Assembly: GCA_013399855.1 (NCBI GenBank)
Contig: VXAY01002221.1
Coordinates: 92,014-156,013 of the forward strand
Origin: Oxyruncus cristatus
Lineage: Eukaryota > Chordata > Aves > Passeriformes > Cotingidae
Direction: 5' to 3'
DNA length: 64,000 nt
Within the stretch, counting starts at the first letter, position 1. Each line of letters begins with the position of its first letter. Below the pieces are notes generated by a model, which saw nothing but the letters and a program-made list of their open reading frames with translations, was not told the origin of the DNA and ran no database searches. Of the stretch, positions 1 through 13,625 are shown piece after piece. The position numbers and the translations under genes are program-made.

Positions 1-3000
1 ACCACTTTTGCTCAATCTGAACTTGTTTGCCCTTTCCCATTTAGAATTTAATTTTTATATAGTTGTAAGGGGGTTGTTTCCCATATGTGTTTATGTGTAT
101 CTTCTCATCTGAATCCTCTAGAAATGAAAAACATAGTAGGAGACAGTAATAGTGATTATATATTGAGTTTATGATGAACAAGTTTCCCTTCTGTTGGCAC
201 AGAGAGAGGAATTTCATTTTTTCAAAAGCATAACAACATGTTGCATGATTTAGTTCTTGGCATTACAGCACTGTTGGGATTTTCAGTGTACTGTTGGTGT
301 GTTTTAATGTGCATTGTAGGTTCGAATTCTACTTGAGGTGTTGTTTGCCCTTTGTAGAAGGAAACACCAAGTGATGGATGAAAGATTTCAGGACAAATTT
401 TACAATTCTTTCTCCCATCAAGAAATAGGACCTAGCTTCCATGTGGTGGCTTTGTGAGATGGGAGCTGCTGGAGTGCTTCAAACACAGCTCCACACAGAT
501 CCCTTGATCAAACTCTTGCAGCTGAAGATGGGGAAGTGCAGGGTCATAGGGGAAATACAAATATCAGAATAGTTTGATTAGAGTTTTCCCTGGGCTAAAA
601 GGTGGAAGAAGGAAAGCTGAAACAAACAAGGGGTTCCTGTGGATTATCCAATAAGCATCAGTTCCCAATGTAACCTGGCCACATAACAATTTGTAGGCAT
701 TTATTGGACTCTATCACTATCTTCAATGTCTTTTGGCACTGCTAGCAAGAATTAGATTTAGAGTGCTTAATTTATAATTGGATTTACTTAAGATAGAGGC
801 TGCTGTTCAGACGTGGTTCCTGAGGGAATACCATTTACTCACATGGGAAGGAGGAATCTTTCTCTCTAAAGGACAAATTTTGAGGCCCCACTCATTGCCC
901 TACAACTGTAACAGGTCAGATCAGGGGAATTCCACAGTCCCTTATGACCCCAAAACATACCAGTATAAGAATCTCTGAAATAAAGATGCATCTTGCCCTT
1001 GGCTCATCTCCATGTCACTGGAAATGAGGGGACAGTCCATGCAATGGGAGCTGTCTGTTAGACCCCACCAAGGTAATGACAACAATAATAAAGTCACTCT
1101 AGGAAAGTTTCTCTGATCTACTCGGACAACAAGGATCAAGATTTTACAGCACAAGATCTTAATAACTTTGGAGACATAGAGTAACAGTTAAAAAATGTGC
1201 ATGAGAGGTAAGACAGGTAGTTCTTCAGGCAGATTGAGAAGACTGGCAAGTGAGTTTCATAATTGCCATCAAAATTTGACTATTTCTTCAGCAATCAGAT
1301 GTGCAGAAATGGAGCTGGGTATGGAGATACTCTTCCATGTTAAAAATAGATTTCAAATACTGGAGTGAACAGTTCAAATATAAAAGTGTTTGTGGATGAA
1401 CAATCCATTTAGGAATTATTCAGTTCAGCTGAAGGTCTCTATCACATTTTTAAAATGTTAATTTTTAACTTTTTCACCTCATTACTTGTCCCATTTTCAA
1501 GATGACTTCAGAATATGCTGAATAAGAGAAATCCATGTGGGACCCAGTGATAAACTCCCTTGTGCACAACCCATCATTTCCCCCCTATTTTTGTTTTCTG
1601 TTTTTTAGCAAGTTACTAATCCACTAGATGACCATCTCTCTTGTCCCATTACACCATAGATTCTTCATGAGATTTTGGCTAAGAAACTTCTCTAATGCAT
1701 TTGGAAAGCTGAATGCTCTGAGACTAAAGGGAAGCTGTTTCTGTTTGGGTAGAGGAGAGAACACTCTCCCTCTGGTAATCCCCTCAGGAGAGCTGCAATG
1801 GGACCAAGCACAGCCAGTGTCATTACTACAGCAAAATCATTAAAGCCTGCCCATTTCTCTCTCCATAGCGCAGTGGTATCCTGGGAAAAATCCTGCTACG
1901 GGCAGAGCAACTATTTGTGCCTCACCAGAGACATTTTGCCTTATATCCGGATAACACTCCTTGCTGCAGTGTTCAGATCCCATTCCTGCTTTCCCAGAGC
2001 CTTTCATTACAGCTCACATCCTCAGCACTAAAAAACCTTCATCAGCTGAACCAGCACAATCCAAATTCCTGGATTTAGATCCTGAACCAAAGTGAGGAGT
2101 CAGTGCTAGGTGAGCGTGTGTCTTCCCAACCCCTTCTGATCACATCTGTCTCATTTAGTTTGGAGCTGTGTAAGATTTAAGCTGTAAATGAAAAGTGATA
2201 ATTGAATTTTCAGTTTTCCTCAGTAGGCAGGCCAGATTGCCTGTAGGCTTAGCAGCAGATATACAATAAACCAGGTCTCAGTACCTTTCCAGTCCTGTTT
2301 ATGGTGCACAGAAATCTGCATGGTCCTTGAAATACCATAAGACAACAGTGGAATCAACAGTGAACAGAGAAGGAAAAAAAACTTCAATAGAATGTGTTAT
2401 ATCTTTCTTCTCCAGGAAATCTCCTGCAAATAATCTTGGACAATATGAAGAAAATACACTGAAAAACTACAGGAGGCTATAGTGTAAAACACCCATGTAT
2501 TTTCATGTGCCCTTTGATCCTGGTTAAAAGATGTCACATGGAATTTTCACAACATTGTGAAAAAATTGCATTATGACACTTTATACAGACTGTTTATAAA
2601 GACTGACTTATTTTCCTATTTTTCTGCCATAGATCTTTAAATCTCTTTTAAAAATGAGTCAACTAAGGCCCAGTTTGATGCCAAATTTATCCTTGGGAAA
2701 TCATGCTTTTCTCCAAAGCAAAGCACTTGTTTGTAGCGTATCAAAATGTCAGTTGGTTTTTATTTTGCATGTTGTCATCAGTCAGAATATTGTTCATATG
2801 GTACACCATGATCTTACTGAGCAGAAATGTATTCCATCCCCTGGATTTAGAAATGAAGGCTGTAGTTTTGCATAAGCTGTGCCAAAACTCACATTGTTTC
2901 TGTCTCGTGCCTTTTGCTGCCTCCAAGGGGGTACTTGTAGCATTAAGTTAGTCACGTATTTAAGTATCAGAGAGTCAGGAGCCAAGGCAAAGATACAGAA

Positions 3001-3169
3001 AGGTAAGGAAAATGCCAGCAAGCAATTTCTTGGGAAATTAATATTCCATCTGAAAAACAGCAGTGCTCCCACAAATTGAAAGAATGTGGTGTCTCCACCA
3101 GGGAGTGGCCCAGTGATATTCTCTATTCTCTGTTTCCTTTGCCTGCCAGAACTGATGAAACCATTCTCA
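1..3169. other. Non-coding AT-rich DNA, no gene recognised
   Basis: I see no recognisable gene, RNA or repeat family here. Open frames are short (at most 137 codons; the longest, 2794-3207 minus, runs into the CR1 copy at 3170), lack protein-like composition and lack paired splice sites that I could support. It could be intergenic or part of a long intron. Confidence 0.6.
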
Positions 3170-3320
3170 AAGTGTCCAAGGCCAGGTTGGACAGGGTCCT
3201 GAGCCACCTGGGACAGTGGAAGGTGTCCCTGCCCATGGCAGGGGGTTGAAGGAGATATCTTTTAAGGTCCCTTCCAACCCAAACCATTGGTGCAGAGATT
3301 CTGCACTATGATTCTGTACA
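3170..3320 (+). mobile_element. CR1 LINE fragment, 3' end
   Basis: It begins at 'gtgtccaaggccaggttgg' and ends in 'cccttccaacccaaacc' followed by degenerate octamers (gattctgcactatgattctg), the hallmark CR1 3' terminus. The copy is 5'-truncated, as is usual for CR1. It belongs to the same subfamily as the copies at 10215, 27803 and 55850 and faces the copy at 3524 tail to tail. Confidence 0.9.
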
Positions 3321-3523
3321 ATAACATTTGCAAAGCTCTGAGGCACAAAAATCTGGAAAGACTGGAGCAGTCCTGGCTGGTTTGCTGAGCATGGAAAATG
3401 CTGCATGTACTTCCCACATACATCAACGTGCACCTCCATCAGTCTCTCAGCCTTCTGCCCTTTGTGCATCCATGGGGAAGCATTGCCAAATTCCTTGGAT
3501 TGCTCCAGGTGCTTCTATGCACA

Positions 3524-3690
3524 AATCACAGAACTGTATCATAGAATCACAGAATCATGGAATGGTTTGGGTTGGAAGGGACCTCAATGCTCGTCTCCTT
3601 CCACACCCTGTCGTGGCCAGGAACACCTTCCACTGGACCAGGTTGCTCCAATCCCCATCCTCGAACCCTTCCAGGATTCCAAGTCCTTCG
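3524..3690 (-). mobile_element. CR1 LINE fragment, 3' end, reverse orientation
   Basis: Starting from the left, 'catagaatcacagaatcatgg' octamers lead into 'aatggtttgggttggaaggg', which is the reverse complement of the CR1 3' end, then a diverged body to about 3690. It is heavily truncated and lies about 200 bp from an oppositely oriented CR1 tail. Confidence 0.88.
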
Positions 3691-6267
3691 ATTAAAAAAA
3701 AGAAGGCAGGATATTTAAGAAGTACAAGTGATAATATACAACTAGATCAGTGGAATATGCTGTCACGGGATAGTAGAAGAAGAAATATGTGTGGGAATGT
3801 TTCTGTGAGTGACATTGGCAGCTATACATTTTCTTACATAAAATTGACAAAGCTGCTGGTGTTCACATTTTGTTTTTTAAACTGGTAACCAACTGGGCAA
3901 TGAAGGAAATTTGCTTCCACGGTAAAGTATTGCACAATTAAGGCTTCTCTTTTGAGCGCAGAATGCCTTCAGCTTCCAGGGAAGCGAGATATCTCATAGG
4001 CTTCATTCCCTGCCAGATGCTCCGTAGACGTTAATCCACCCATCTGTGAGCCATACACCCTACCCCAGCTGGAGGTGGGATACAGAAACACTGGAAAAAC
4101 AGCCTGGTAAACTGCAGTCACTCCCTGTACTTGCACTGAAATGTGTGGCAGGACAGAGAGAGGAGAGATTTAAGAGAGTAACATATGTAAGTTATTTCTA
4201 TTTTTTTTCTCCTAACATTAATGTCATGAATTTGCTGTCGATGTATTGCTTTTATTTAGCTCATTTGGAACTTTTGGAAGTACAGACTACTTAAAAAAAT
4301 CATTCTATGTATTAAAAGAGGAAGCTCAGGCACACATGCAGGATTCCTTCCCGGGGTGTGGTTGCTGTGCTTCGAGGGCGGGACAGGGACGTGCTTTAGG
4401 GAATGAGAGAAGAGACAACAAGGAAAGGGTACAAAGTCATCCACAATTCCTAAAAGGATTTCTGTCCCTCTAATAATCCCAGACCGAGATAGTTCAGGGC
4501 TCTTTCTGAAAGACTAAAACTGAAGAGTCAGAAACCAAAAATTATTTGATTTGTTAGTCAGCTAGTGGTGGGTTTAAAGCTGCAGCCTGTGTGAGGTGCG
4601 GCTCACCTTACAGTTTGAGCTCCACCAGAAAAAAAACAGCTAAAGGGTCTATCAGCCACTAATTTTCAGAACACTCAGAATATTTCACAGATAAAGTATT
4701 TGGATTTTGAATCGTCATCAACTGCCAAACTTTTAGGAGATCTGAATGTCATTCAGACTACCTTGTGACACAGCAGCAGGTGTGTTAAAAGAGCCACTTG
4801 ACCTTGGAGAAATTAATATATCAGTAAAGCATATGAATTCCACTGTTCAACAGGTAACATTTATACTTTCTGCAGAAACCAGCATTTAATGTTTTCTATC
4901 TCACTCTCTCTTTTCCTCTGATGCTTTAGAACTTGATATTTGTCCTCCTCTAGGCAAAAGTAATATTTTATTTCGGTGTTAAAAGGAAAATATGCAGATT
5001 TTAAATGAGAAGAAAAGCTGTTTACAGGCTTTAGACTTCCCTTAGTTTCCAACTTATGGTGCAAAAAGCAATGAAGGTTACTCAAAATACAAAACACCAT
5101 TTGCCTTGGATATCTCACCTCCATTTCAAGTAGTTTTGCACCTGACACTGAGGTCATGATTAAAAACATATCCAAATTGTCTTTTCCAGAGTACTGTCAC
5201 AGCTCAGTAATAATTTTCCTCAGTCAAGCAAAGAAATTCATATGATGTTGTCCTTTTTTTTTTCAACAGAAATTGTGAAATGTTGTAATAGGTTATATGC
5301 TTTAATCTCTGTAAGTCTTGCAGCTCATCACCACTGTAAATAACTTCATTGTTTTTCCATTATTTTTCCATTCCATTTATTGCCCCTTCCAAGCATTATG
5401 CACTAAAAATGTCCCTCTCAGAGTTTGTTGGATGCTTATCAGATATCAAGTAAAGTTGCTGCTCTGCTCTTTCCAGCTGAGAGCCTTGGTCAGGCTTTTG
5501 GGGAGCCAGGAGAAGGAAAACATTCCAATAATTTTTACATGTGGGACACCGCAGAGGAAAAGAGAAGCCTTTGCACTCTGCCAGGACATCTGAGCAGAGC
5601 CATAACCAAACAGTCTCATTCCTTAGGTTTCCTTCCCAGTAACGTTGGACTAGAGCAGGGAACTCTCATCTTGCAGAATTGACCCCTCAGTGTGAAAGGC
5701 AGAAAAGTGGTGTATCCACAAAAAATTGTTCTCTTAATTGAAAACAAGCATTTCTGTGTTTTTGACAGGCTGGAGAGCCTTTGGGTGACTATCAGTGTCT
5801 GTCCACGAAAAATGGAAATAAACTGATGTATAAGGACATTTGTAGCAGAGGAATTTCAACAGACTTTCAATTTCTTATCTCCATGTCAGATGATTTCCAT
5901 ACATGCATCCATAGTTTTCTCATCTGACCAACTCTTTTTCTTTCTTTCTAGACTCTGGTAAACATAATTGTGAACCTATAAAATCCCTCTCCTTTTATCC
6001 TTTTATGGGGATGCAGCCGTAGCTTTCCACACATTTCCATAGCAGTTCCACACATTTTTAAGGCACTAAAACTGATAGTTGTTCTAATGTAATAAGCTTA
6101 GAAATTGCATTTATTTAAGCAGTTAATGACTCTTGCTACAGTAAGTTTTCATTAGCTTGTTCTTTATTTTCATTTTGTTTTCAAGTCCCCTCTATTGTGC
6201 AAGGAATAATGAAGCTTGGGATTGTGGCAGAAATTTTTGCTTCACTTGCAAGCAGCAGCAGTTCTCT
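3691..6267. other. Non-coding DNA, nothing recognised
   Basis: AT-rich sequence with only short chance open frames (at most 104 codons, 4861-5175 minus). No repeat family, RNA gene or convincing exon was identified. Confidence 0.6.
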
Positions 6268-6518
6268 GAACGGCCTCAAGTTGCACAAGGAGAGGTTTAG
6301 ATTAGCTATTAGGAAAAATTTCCTCACAGGAGGGGTTGCAAGGCATGGGAACAGGCTGTCCAGGGAAATGGTAGAGTCCCCACCCCTGGAGGTTTTCAAA
6401 AAACACATGGATGTGGCACTTGAGGATGTGGTTTAGTGGTGCTGGGCTGAAGGATGGACTTGATCTTAGAAGATTTTTCCAAGCTTAGTGATTCCATGAT
6501 TCTTTGTTTCTATGAATC
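6268..6518 (+). mobile_element. CR1 LINE fragment (rightward)
   Basis: It contains 'cggcctcaagttgcacaagg', then the 'aggtttagattagctattagg' type block, then 'gatggacttgatcttagaag' and terminal octamers (gattccatgattctttg). This is the CR1 subfamily with the 'ttggacttgatgatct' end, shared with the copies at 12322, 26962 and 53416. Confidence 0.9.
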
Positions 6519-9500
6519 CTTAGTTCTCTGAATGTTCTGCCCCATTCTGCCTTTCCCAAAATCCCATGAGCACCCTGGAGGTCAGTGAGGTACATCCTAC
6601 ATCAAGAACTCCTGTACTCATGTAGAGTCCCTTTACAGTTCTTTAGGAGATGATCCCAGTGTACAAGATTCAAAGACTTTGCCCATTGAAGCACGACACT
6701 TCTCCTCATCCCAAAGTTAGTGCACTGCAAATAAAATTGGTTATTGTCATTCTTTGTTACTCAAATTGCTTTACTGGGATACTTAAAAGTGCCTCAAGTG
6801 GCGTGTGCAAGGGCTGGTTTTGTGACCCTCCTTTGCAGTGATTTTCTTAGCCCTGACCGTGGCAGGCTGTCAATCAGCCCTCTCACCTTTCTCACCAACA
6901 ATTTCAGATAACCTCAGAGCCTCTGCTTTGGAGGCTTGTTCATCACCAATAAGAAAAGCAAGAAAATGAATTCCAGCAAATGTAGATAGATGTGTAACCA
7001 CAGTAACAATTTGTTTGTATGAGATGTGGAATTCTGCTGACTGTGACTCTGCTGCATCTAAATCATCCTGCCATTCCCTGGAAGAGGATTTAACCAGCCT
7101 TTTCCTACATGATATGCTGAAAAGTCTCAAAAATTATATCATGATTACACTTTCTAGGCAGGTAGAGCTTTAGTTGCTGCTTTTCTATATAAAACCTCCT
7201 ATAATTCAGGACATCCTGACAGTTCAAAGCAGGGCATTCTTCATTAAATGCTCCCCACTTTGGAATCCACTTGGATTTTGTGTCTTTCAGAAATGCTTAT
7301 GCATTTCTGTGCACCTTTATGAGGCTAGAAGGGTTAGCGGACATACACCTGCAGGCTTGAAATATGTAACATGAGACTTTTAAAAACATTTCTTTAGCTT
7401 TCAGATGTAAAAGGAGGTATTTGTTTAGGAAACAGGTAATGAACAGTGGACATAATAAGAAATCAAAGCCTGCTTTGAGCAAGTACAGCCAAGAACCATA
7501 TAAATACTGTTGAAAAACGCAATGTGAGCAGCACTGCAAGGTCTCGCTCTCAGTTTTAGCCCTCCTGTGTTCTCTCATTAAAACAAGAAGCAAGAAGTCG
7601 GTTGTGAAGTGGCAACAGTGTTTCCTGAATTGACCTCTCCTCTGGTGCCAGTAATAGAACTGGGTCTTTATTAAGCCACTGAGTGTTCCTGCCTCTTAAC
7701 ATGCCCAGCTGGGCCATGTCTTTTTGAGCACTTATGCCATTTGCATCACAGTGGCAGGACACATGAAAAAAGTCCTGGGGCCATGCAGCTGTCATTTCTT
7801 TAAACTACTGCCACTCCAGCACATTTAAGGCATTAAACAAAATGTGTTTTAATAAGTTCCCTCCGTGTTCAGACCACAAAATATAAGCTGACACATTGGA
7901 CTTGAGCGCTAAAGACCCCTTTGTACCTGCTGAGATGGAAGAATCTGGAACAGAAGAGATGAAGGAACATCTGAGCTCCTGGGCAGACCCAGCTGCTGCT
8001 CCTGAGAAGAGTGAACAGCCTGGACAACCCACTTCTTCCACGTGCCAGCAGGGAGGAACGTGTCCCTGAAATGCAGGGATAGGACTTAACTGTTTTTTGT
8101 GGTTAGCAAACGTAGTTCTGCGGGGGGCTGGAGGCTCTGAGGGAACTGGTTTCTGAGACAGCAGTTCAGCACATTGCTCAGTGTGGGCTGATGAATAAAG
8201 ATACCAATAAACCAAATTACAGTAGCTGGGGTACAAATCAATAGTATTGAACTATTGCTGTAATAGTTGTAAACACTCCAGCCATTACTTATTATAGATA
8301 GAGAGAAAAAAGTGTTCATATGGTTGAAAAAAAATCCATCTATAGAAATAATCCCACAGGACTGGAAGAGACACAACCTGTAAGATGTCTGTCTTGACCA
8401 AAAAGGCCAAGAAACGTAGAAGGAAAGGGATGTGGGCCCCAGAGCCTGCACCCCTTTCCATTGCTGAAGTTTGTTTTCCCTTCAGCTCTAGATGGAAAAG
8501 CTGTTCTTCAGTTCCTTTGCTGTGCCTGACTGTGCTGCCATGAACTGAAACACCTCTCATATTTCACAGCAGCAGAAGTTTTACTCCATCCCTGGAGCCT
8601 CTATATACCTTCAAGTTTTTTTAAGACCTCAGCTATTTTTGATTTAAAAGCCTCTACGTAACTGCAAATTGTTATTCCATATTAATCAAAGTCAAAATGT
8701 TTACTTACTTTAGCTGCTCTATTCTCAGTGAAGAAAAACACAGTGAAAACTTTAGTGTCCCTCCTGATCCAAAATATGGTGTCTGTATCAAGGTGTTCTG
8801 TTTTTCTCTTTGTCTCTTTTCTCCACATCTCAGTGCACCATCCCGTAATAGCATCCCTGTATCATTAAATTGGCTTGAGCCAAGACCGGGCAATCAGTAA
8901 ATGATGGTTCCCCCTTCTTCCTAGTAACTAGAAAATAATAATACAAAAAAAGCTGCTTGTGTTAAAAAAGAATGAAAATTATTTTAGTTTATGGTACAGA
9001 TTAATTAAAAGAATAACATGTAAGAGGGTTATAAGGTTAAATTGTACCTGGTACCGAAGCGGAAAAGAAAACTCTTGATATTTCAAATTAACAGCAGTTT
9101 TTTGTAAGTTCAGTCTTCCAGTGTTGCTTTATTTTATGTAGATAATGCACATACCTCTGCATGTGGATTTTATTTTAAAACTGTTTTTTATTTACTCACA
9201 TTAAAAAAAAAAGTAGGAAACACATCTTTTTTCTCTGCATAGTTCCAGTAAAATTGCCAGACATTATATATAGGACATTGTATATGACTTTGTTTTCTGC
9301 TGTAGGACAAGTTATAGCTGTGACAAAAACATATGATTGCAGAGACAGCTCTTTATAAGAACGGAAATTTCTTTGGATATAAGGAGGTTACAGAAAAGGT
9401 GCAACATAGAGCTAATAAACCACACAAAGTGTATTCCAGGTGGTATAAAACAAAGAGCAGAAATTACTGAGGAGTGGACAATAGAGATGTAAAATGCAAA

Positions 9501-10214
9501 ACCTGGAAGGACTGTTTCACCTTTTCTCATTTAATTGCATTATATGTTTAATTTCTTCATCCTCTGTTAGACTTCAGTTATTTTTATGGTTTAATCTTTC
9601 TCCCTCTAGTAACTAATGGGTGATATGATAGAACTAGAGTATTTAACAAGAAAAACTTTAGGTTTATTATTTTAAATGTGCTGCTAAGAGAAAAAAATTT
9701 GTTATGTGGCAAAAGAAATTCAAAGGATTCTGGTTTTGGTGTTTATTTTTATCCACTTGGAAAGAGAATTACCATTTAGAAAAAAACAAGGAAAAACTAC
9801 TATCAGCTGAAATCAATTTTATTGAAAATAACTATATTTTAATTGCATTTTCCTTAACAAAGTAACTTTTATTTTAAGAAAATAAATTATGTTCTTCGAA
9901 GAATCGTATTTTCCATCCAGCACTGGAAATATTGCAAAGCAAGATTTTGATGTTGTGATAATTTTGGGGGCTACATCTTTGGATACAGATGTCTTTGCAC
10001 GGTTTGTGTGACCTGAATAACAAACTCCTGAAGTTTCAAAAATTCTGAAGTCATGGCAGATGCCTTTCTCTACAGCAGATAGTGGAGCCTGGCATTTGCC
10101 CAGGATGAAAGACACCTCCTTGTTTGGGTAGTGAAGATTTTTGAACATTAGCTGTGTTACACCTTTGGGAGTGAAGAACCTGTGCTGGCATTTTTTGGAC
10201 TAATTGCAGTAACA
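6519..10214. other. Non-coding DNA, nothing recognised
   Basis: Two overlapping minus-strand open frames (7556-7795 and 7805-8236, 79 and 143 codons) are the longest coding-like stretches. Neither resembles a family I know and I found no splice pair that makes them an exon. The rest is AT-rich with A/T homopolymers. Confidence 0.55.
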
Positions 10215-10466
10215 TATTTAGATTTTTATTAAACATTGGGAAGAAATTCCTCCCTGGGAGGGTGGGGAGGCCCTGGCCCAGGTTGCCCAGAGAAGCTGTG
10301 GCTGCCCCTGGATCCCTGGAAGTGTCCAAGGCCAGGTTGGACGGGGCTTGGAGCAACTTGGGCTAGTGGAAGGTGTCCCTGTCCGTGGCAGGGAGTGGAT
10401 CGAGAGGAGCTTTAAGGTTCCTTCCAACCCGAAGCATTTTGTGAGCCTGTGATTCCATATTTCTAT
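10215..10466 (+). mobile_element. CR1 LINE fragment (rightward)
   Basis: It carries the full tail block: 'gggtggggaggccctggccc', 'ctggatccctggaagtgtcc', 'aaggttccttccaaccc' and octamers (ctgtgattccatatttc). It is very similar to the copies at 27803 and 55850 and to the reverse copy at 39472. Confidence 0.93.
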
Positions 10467-12321
10467 TTGTGGAAGTTAATGTATAGTAGAATATAGCAGA
10501 AATGGAAATATATTTGGAAATGGATTGGTGTTTCAGGGAGAGAAGGGGTTTATGTGGGGACATATCAAGTCCTCTTGTCCCAGAAATCTGAATCCTTCTT
10601 TGCTGATACGTCAGAGAATCATGTTTAGTTCTCAGGTAGAAAGGTATGAAAAATACATGATAGTGCTCTGTAGCAGCAACCTCTCCTGTCACAAGCTGTG
10701 TGTGGAGTTATAGCACTAAGCATTGAAGTGATATTTGATGGAGTCATTAGGACTGAATTCAGCTTCTAGAACCTGCCCTGCAGCAGCACCTGAATGCCTC
10801 AGAGTGAGGGCATTTTGCTTGAGTGAATTATACAGGGTTTTGCAGGGAACAGAATAAAGTCAGAAATGCTTTCATTACTAAAACCTTCAGTAACAAAGAT
10901 TCTCTTCCTCTAAAATGCTGTGCCTTGGTTAAGGAGAACCAATTGATTAATTTTGAAAGGTTTTCTTCCTCCTGCTTTTGGGTTGCTGTCTAATCCCTCC
11001 AGCTGGTACTGGGATTTCTGCCTGGGATTTCGCCACCACCAGATTCATTTGTGTGCACTCAGGGGACAACAAAAACCTTGACTGGGTGCTCATTAATGCA
11101 AAGTCCTTCTTGAGTGCCAATTAAATTTACCATGAACATAGTGTTTACCATCCCATACAAACTGACATGGCTTTATTTCTATACTTCATGGTCGGATCTA
11201 TTAAGGACTTTGTTATAAATTTCTCTGCTTAATGATTGGTTACAAATTTGTTTGCTCTCCCTCCTCACTTCCAATGATATGTTAAGCACATTCTGGATAT
11301 TTTATTTGAAGATTCTAAAGATCCTAACTCTAAATATTAATTAGGAATTAATTATAAATATTTTTTATCCTTATTTTTGAGATAGATTTCAATGTTTGCC
11401 TTAACTAGAGTCTGCCATGTTATATTTTAAAAGTCCAGAGTCCTTAAGGGCATATCAGAGATTCCAGTCAAGAGAAATTAAAACTGGTGTTATTTTTAGA
11501 AAGATTATTATAAATAAGATTCCTACAATTTTTAAAATTTATTTATATTTAATTAGGAACCTTTTTTTTTATATGAACAGTGTGTTTCACCCTACTGTAC
11601 TTGTAAGTAGAAAGACATTTGGTTTCCCTGTAAAAGACAGCCAAGACCAAGCTCTGCTTAGTGGATCCTGATGATGAATTTTTCTTGTTTTATTCCCCAT
11701 CCCCCTATTTGTATTGTGCTTTTGTAGAAGAAAAGTATAGGTTGAACCCTTAGGGGTGAGGAAGAGATTGAGAAAGCCAGGAGAGAGTTACTTGGAGAGG
11801 GAACAATCAAGTGAGTTAAGGACTTTTGTGACTTCTAGTGGGCAGGAGGTTGCATCCAGATGAGCTCTAAGGTGTGACTCCGCAGTGGGAAACTAGAAGC
11901 ATGAAGGGGGCAGCCAGACTGTGGAGGTGAGGGAGATCCCCTGCAGATTCTGGGAAATCTCTGAAGGGCTAAGACTCAGTGTATCAATGTGTACCTGCTG
12001 AGCTGGTAAAAGAAAGTCAGGAATCAACAGATAGAAAGCAAATGCATAAGTTAATTTTTCATGTCTATCTTACCCTTTCCAGTTGCTTTGAGTTTTGTGA
12101 AGGTGGACTTGGGCTCAGGCAACTGCTCAGTCTCTGGCTGAAAGATACCATTAATTTACAGGATGAATTGGAACATTGCAGGGATTCTGGTTTTTTTTGG
12201 CAAATGCAGACACTTTCTGAATCCGGACAATATCCCAGTGTGTGCTTGTGTGGGCTGGACTGACATGAAATTCTCATTGGTGAAATAATAAGCAGTGCAA
12301 AGTCATTGTGTAGAAAAATGC
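10467..12321. other. Non-coding DNA, nothing recognised
   Basis: AT-rich sequence with TAATTA-rich stretches around 11330-11370. The purine-rich segment at about 11730-11960 is not assignable to a family I know. Open frames are short. Confidence 0.55.
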
Positions 12322-12566
12322 CAGGACAAGAGGAAATGGCCTTAAGTTGTGCCAAAGAAGTTTTAGATTAAATATTGGGAAAAATGTCTCCACAGAAAAC
12401 GTGGTGAGGCTTGGAACAGGCTGCCCAGGGCAGTGTTGGAGTGTTCGAAGTGTGGCTGTGGCACCTGGGACAGGGGTCAGTGGTGAACACAGGGGTGGTG
12501 CTGGGCTGGCAGTTGGACTTGGTCATCTGAAGGGTCTTTTCCAACCTTAACCATTCTGTGATTCTC
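12322..12566 (+). mobile_element. CR1 LINE fragment (rightward)
   Basis: It starts at 'aggacaagaggaaatggcct' and passes through 'ggaacaggctgcccagggc'. It ends 'cttttccaaccttaaccattctgtgattc', the CR1 3' end with octamers. An open frame at 12347-12550 is a by-product of this repeat. Confidence 0.92.
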
Positions 12567-13502
12567 TTAATGCAATCAGCAGAAGGGTAAGCAGAATTTA
12601 ACTACTTCCAAGGTTTTAAAGCACCACCCAATCTACTGGTGTCATAAAGCCATAAAAAGGAGGATTTTCAGCAAGCTGACATTAATCTCATGCAATTTAT
12701 ATTAATTTTCTTTTTCTGCACATACTTCTCTTGGGCTCCAGGCAACGCAGGAGTTTTTCGCAAGAAACATTAATGGCAGTAAGTTTTTATTGCAATAACA
12801 GGCCCTCTACCAGCTCTTATCACTTTTTAAGCCAATTTCTTTTTTCATAAATTAAAAAACACTGACCCCCCCAGCAGCTGACTTTCATCTGTTTGAGGGA
12901 GATATTGCAGATAACTGCAGGTTCACTGTGTCTCTCCCCTCTTCTCTACTACTTTCTAGTGCTTACCGTGGAAAGTTTTAACTATCTCGAGCAATACAAG
13001 ATCTCTGGACATTTACTGCCATTAGATAATTTTTAGAGGACATTCCTATCCTTTTGCTTTCTGCCTTCATGGACTGTAAATGTCCTTACTAGAGATGAAA
13101 TTCTCTCAATCCCTTGTTTCTCTGTGCATTTATTTTTTCTACAGCAGCTGAACTGCTCCTACAACATACTCATAATTTTTATATATTCTGCTGATATGTG
13201 TCTAGTTTCAAACATTTCCAAGGGTTTTCCTGGCCATTCTTCATTGCAAATATTTTCATGGACTCGCTTGGACAGGATTTCTTATTTTATATACACTTTT
13301 TACTTGATATGATTTCAATTACTGTGATATTGTCTCTGGCTCTGCTTGACATGCTCTGAAACACAGCGAGCAGGATCTTGCTCCAGACATGGCCACTGAA
13401 TTCTTTTGACTCATCCTGTGACTGGAAATTTGAATGGAAAAAATGCTTTTCTTCATGGCCTTGCAATAATTCAGGAATCAAAGCAGATGAAACTCTTATC
13501 CC
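12567..13502. other. Non-coding DNA, nothing recognised
   Basis: No recognisable gene or repeat. Short open frames only (at most 72 codons). Confidence 0.55.
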
Positions 13503-13625
13503 CATCCTTGATGTTTTTCACCACTGGTCTGGATAAAGGTCTGAGTAACCTGGTGTGACCTCAGAGCTGCCCCTGCTTTGGGCAGGAGTTGGACTAGAGA
13601 TGTCCTGAGATCCCTGTGTTCCTAT
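13503..13625 (+). mobile_element. CR1 LINE fragment, diverged
   Basis: The block 'gtctggataaaggtctgagt', 'aacctggtgtgacctcagag' and 'gggcaggagttggactagag' matches the CR1 tail subfamily that reads 'ctggataaagccctgagcaa' and 'ggttggactagatgacctcc'. The 3' octamers are degraded. It is older than most copies in the window. Confidence 0.75.

Noticed and set aside
310..345. tRNA-like T-arm motif 'gtaggttcgaattctac'
   Set aside because: No matching acceptor, D or anticodon stems nearby. The motif alone is expected by chance.
3328..3888. 186-codon plus-strand open frame
   Set aside because: It runs through the reverse CR1 copy at 3524-3690 and flanking DNA; a chance frame without homology or splice support.
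7556..8236. Adjacent minus-strand frames of 79 and 143 codons
   Set aside because: No recognised family, no convincing splice sites linking them, and composition is unremarkable.
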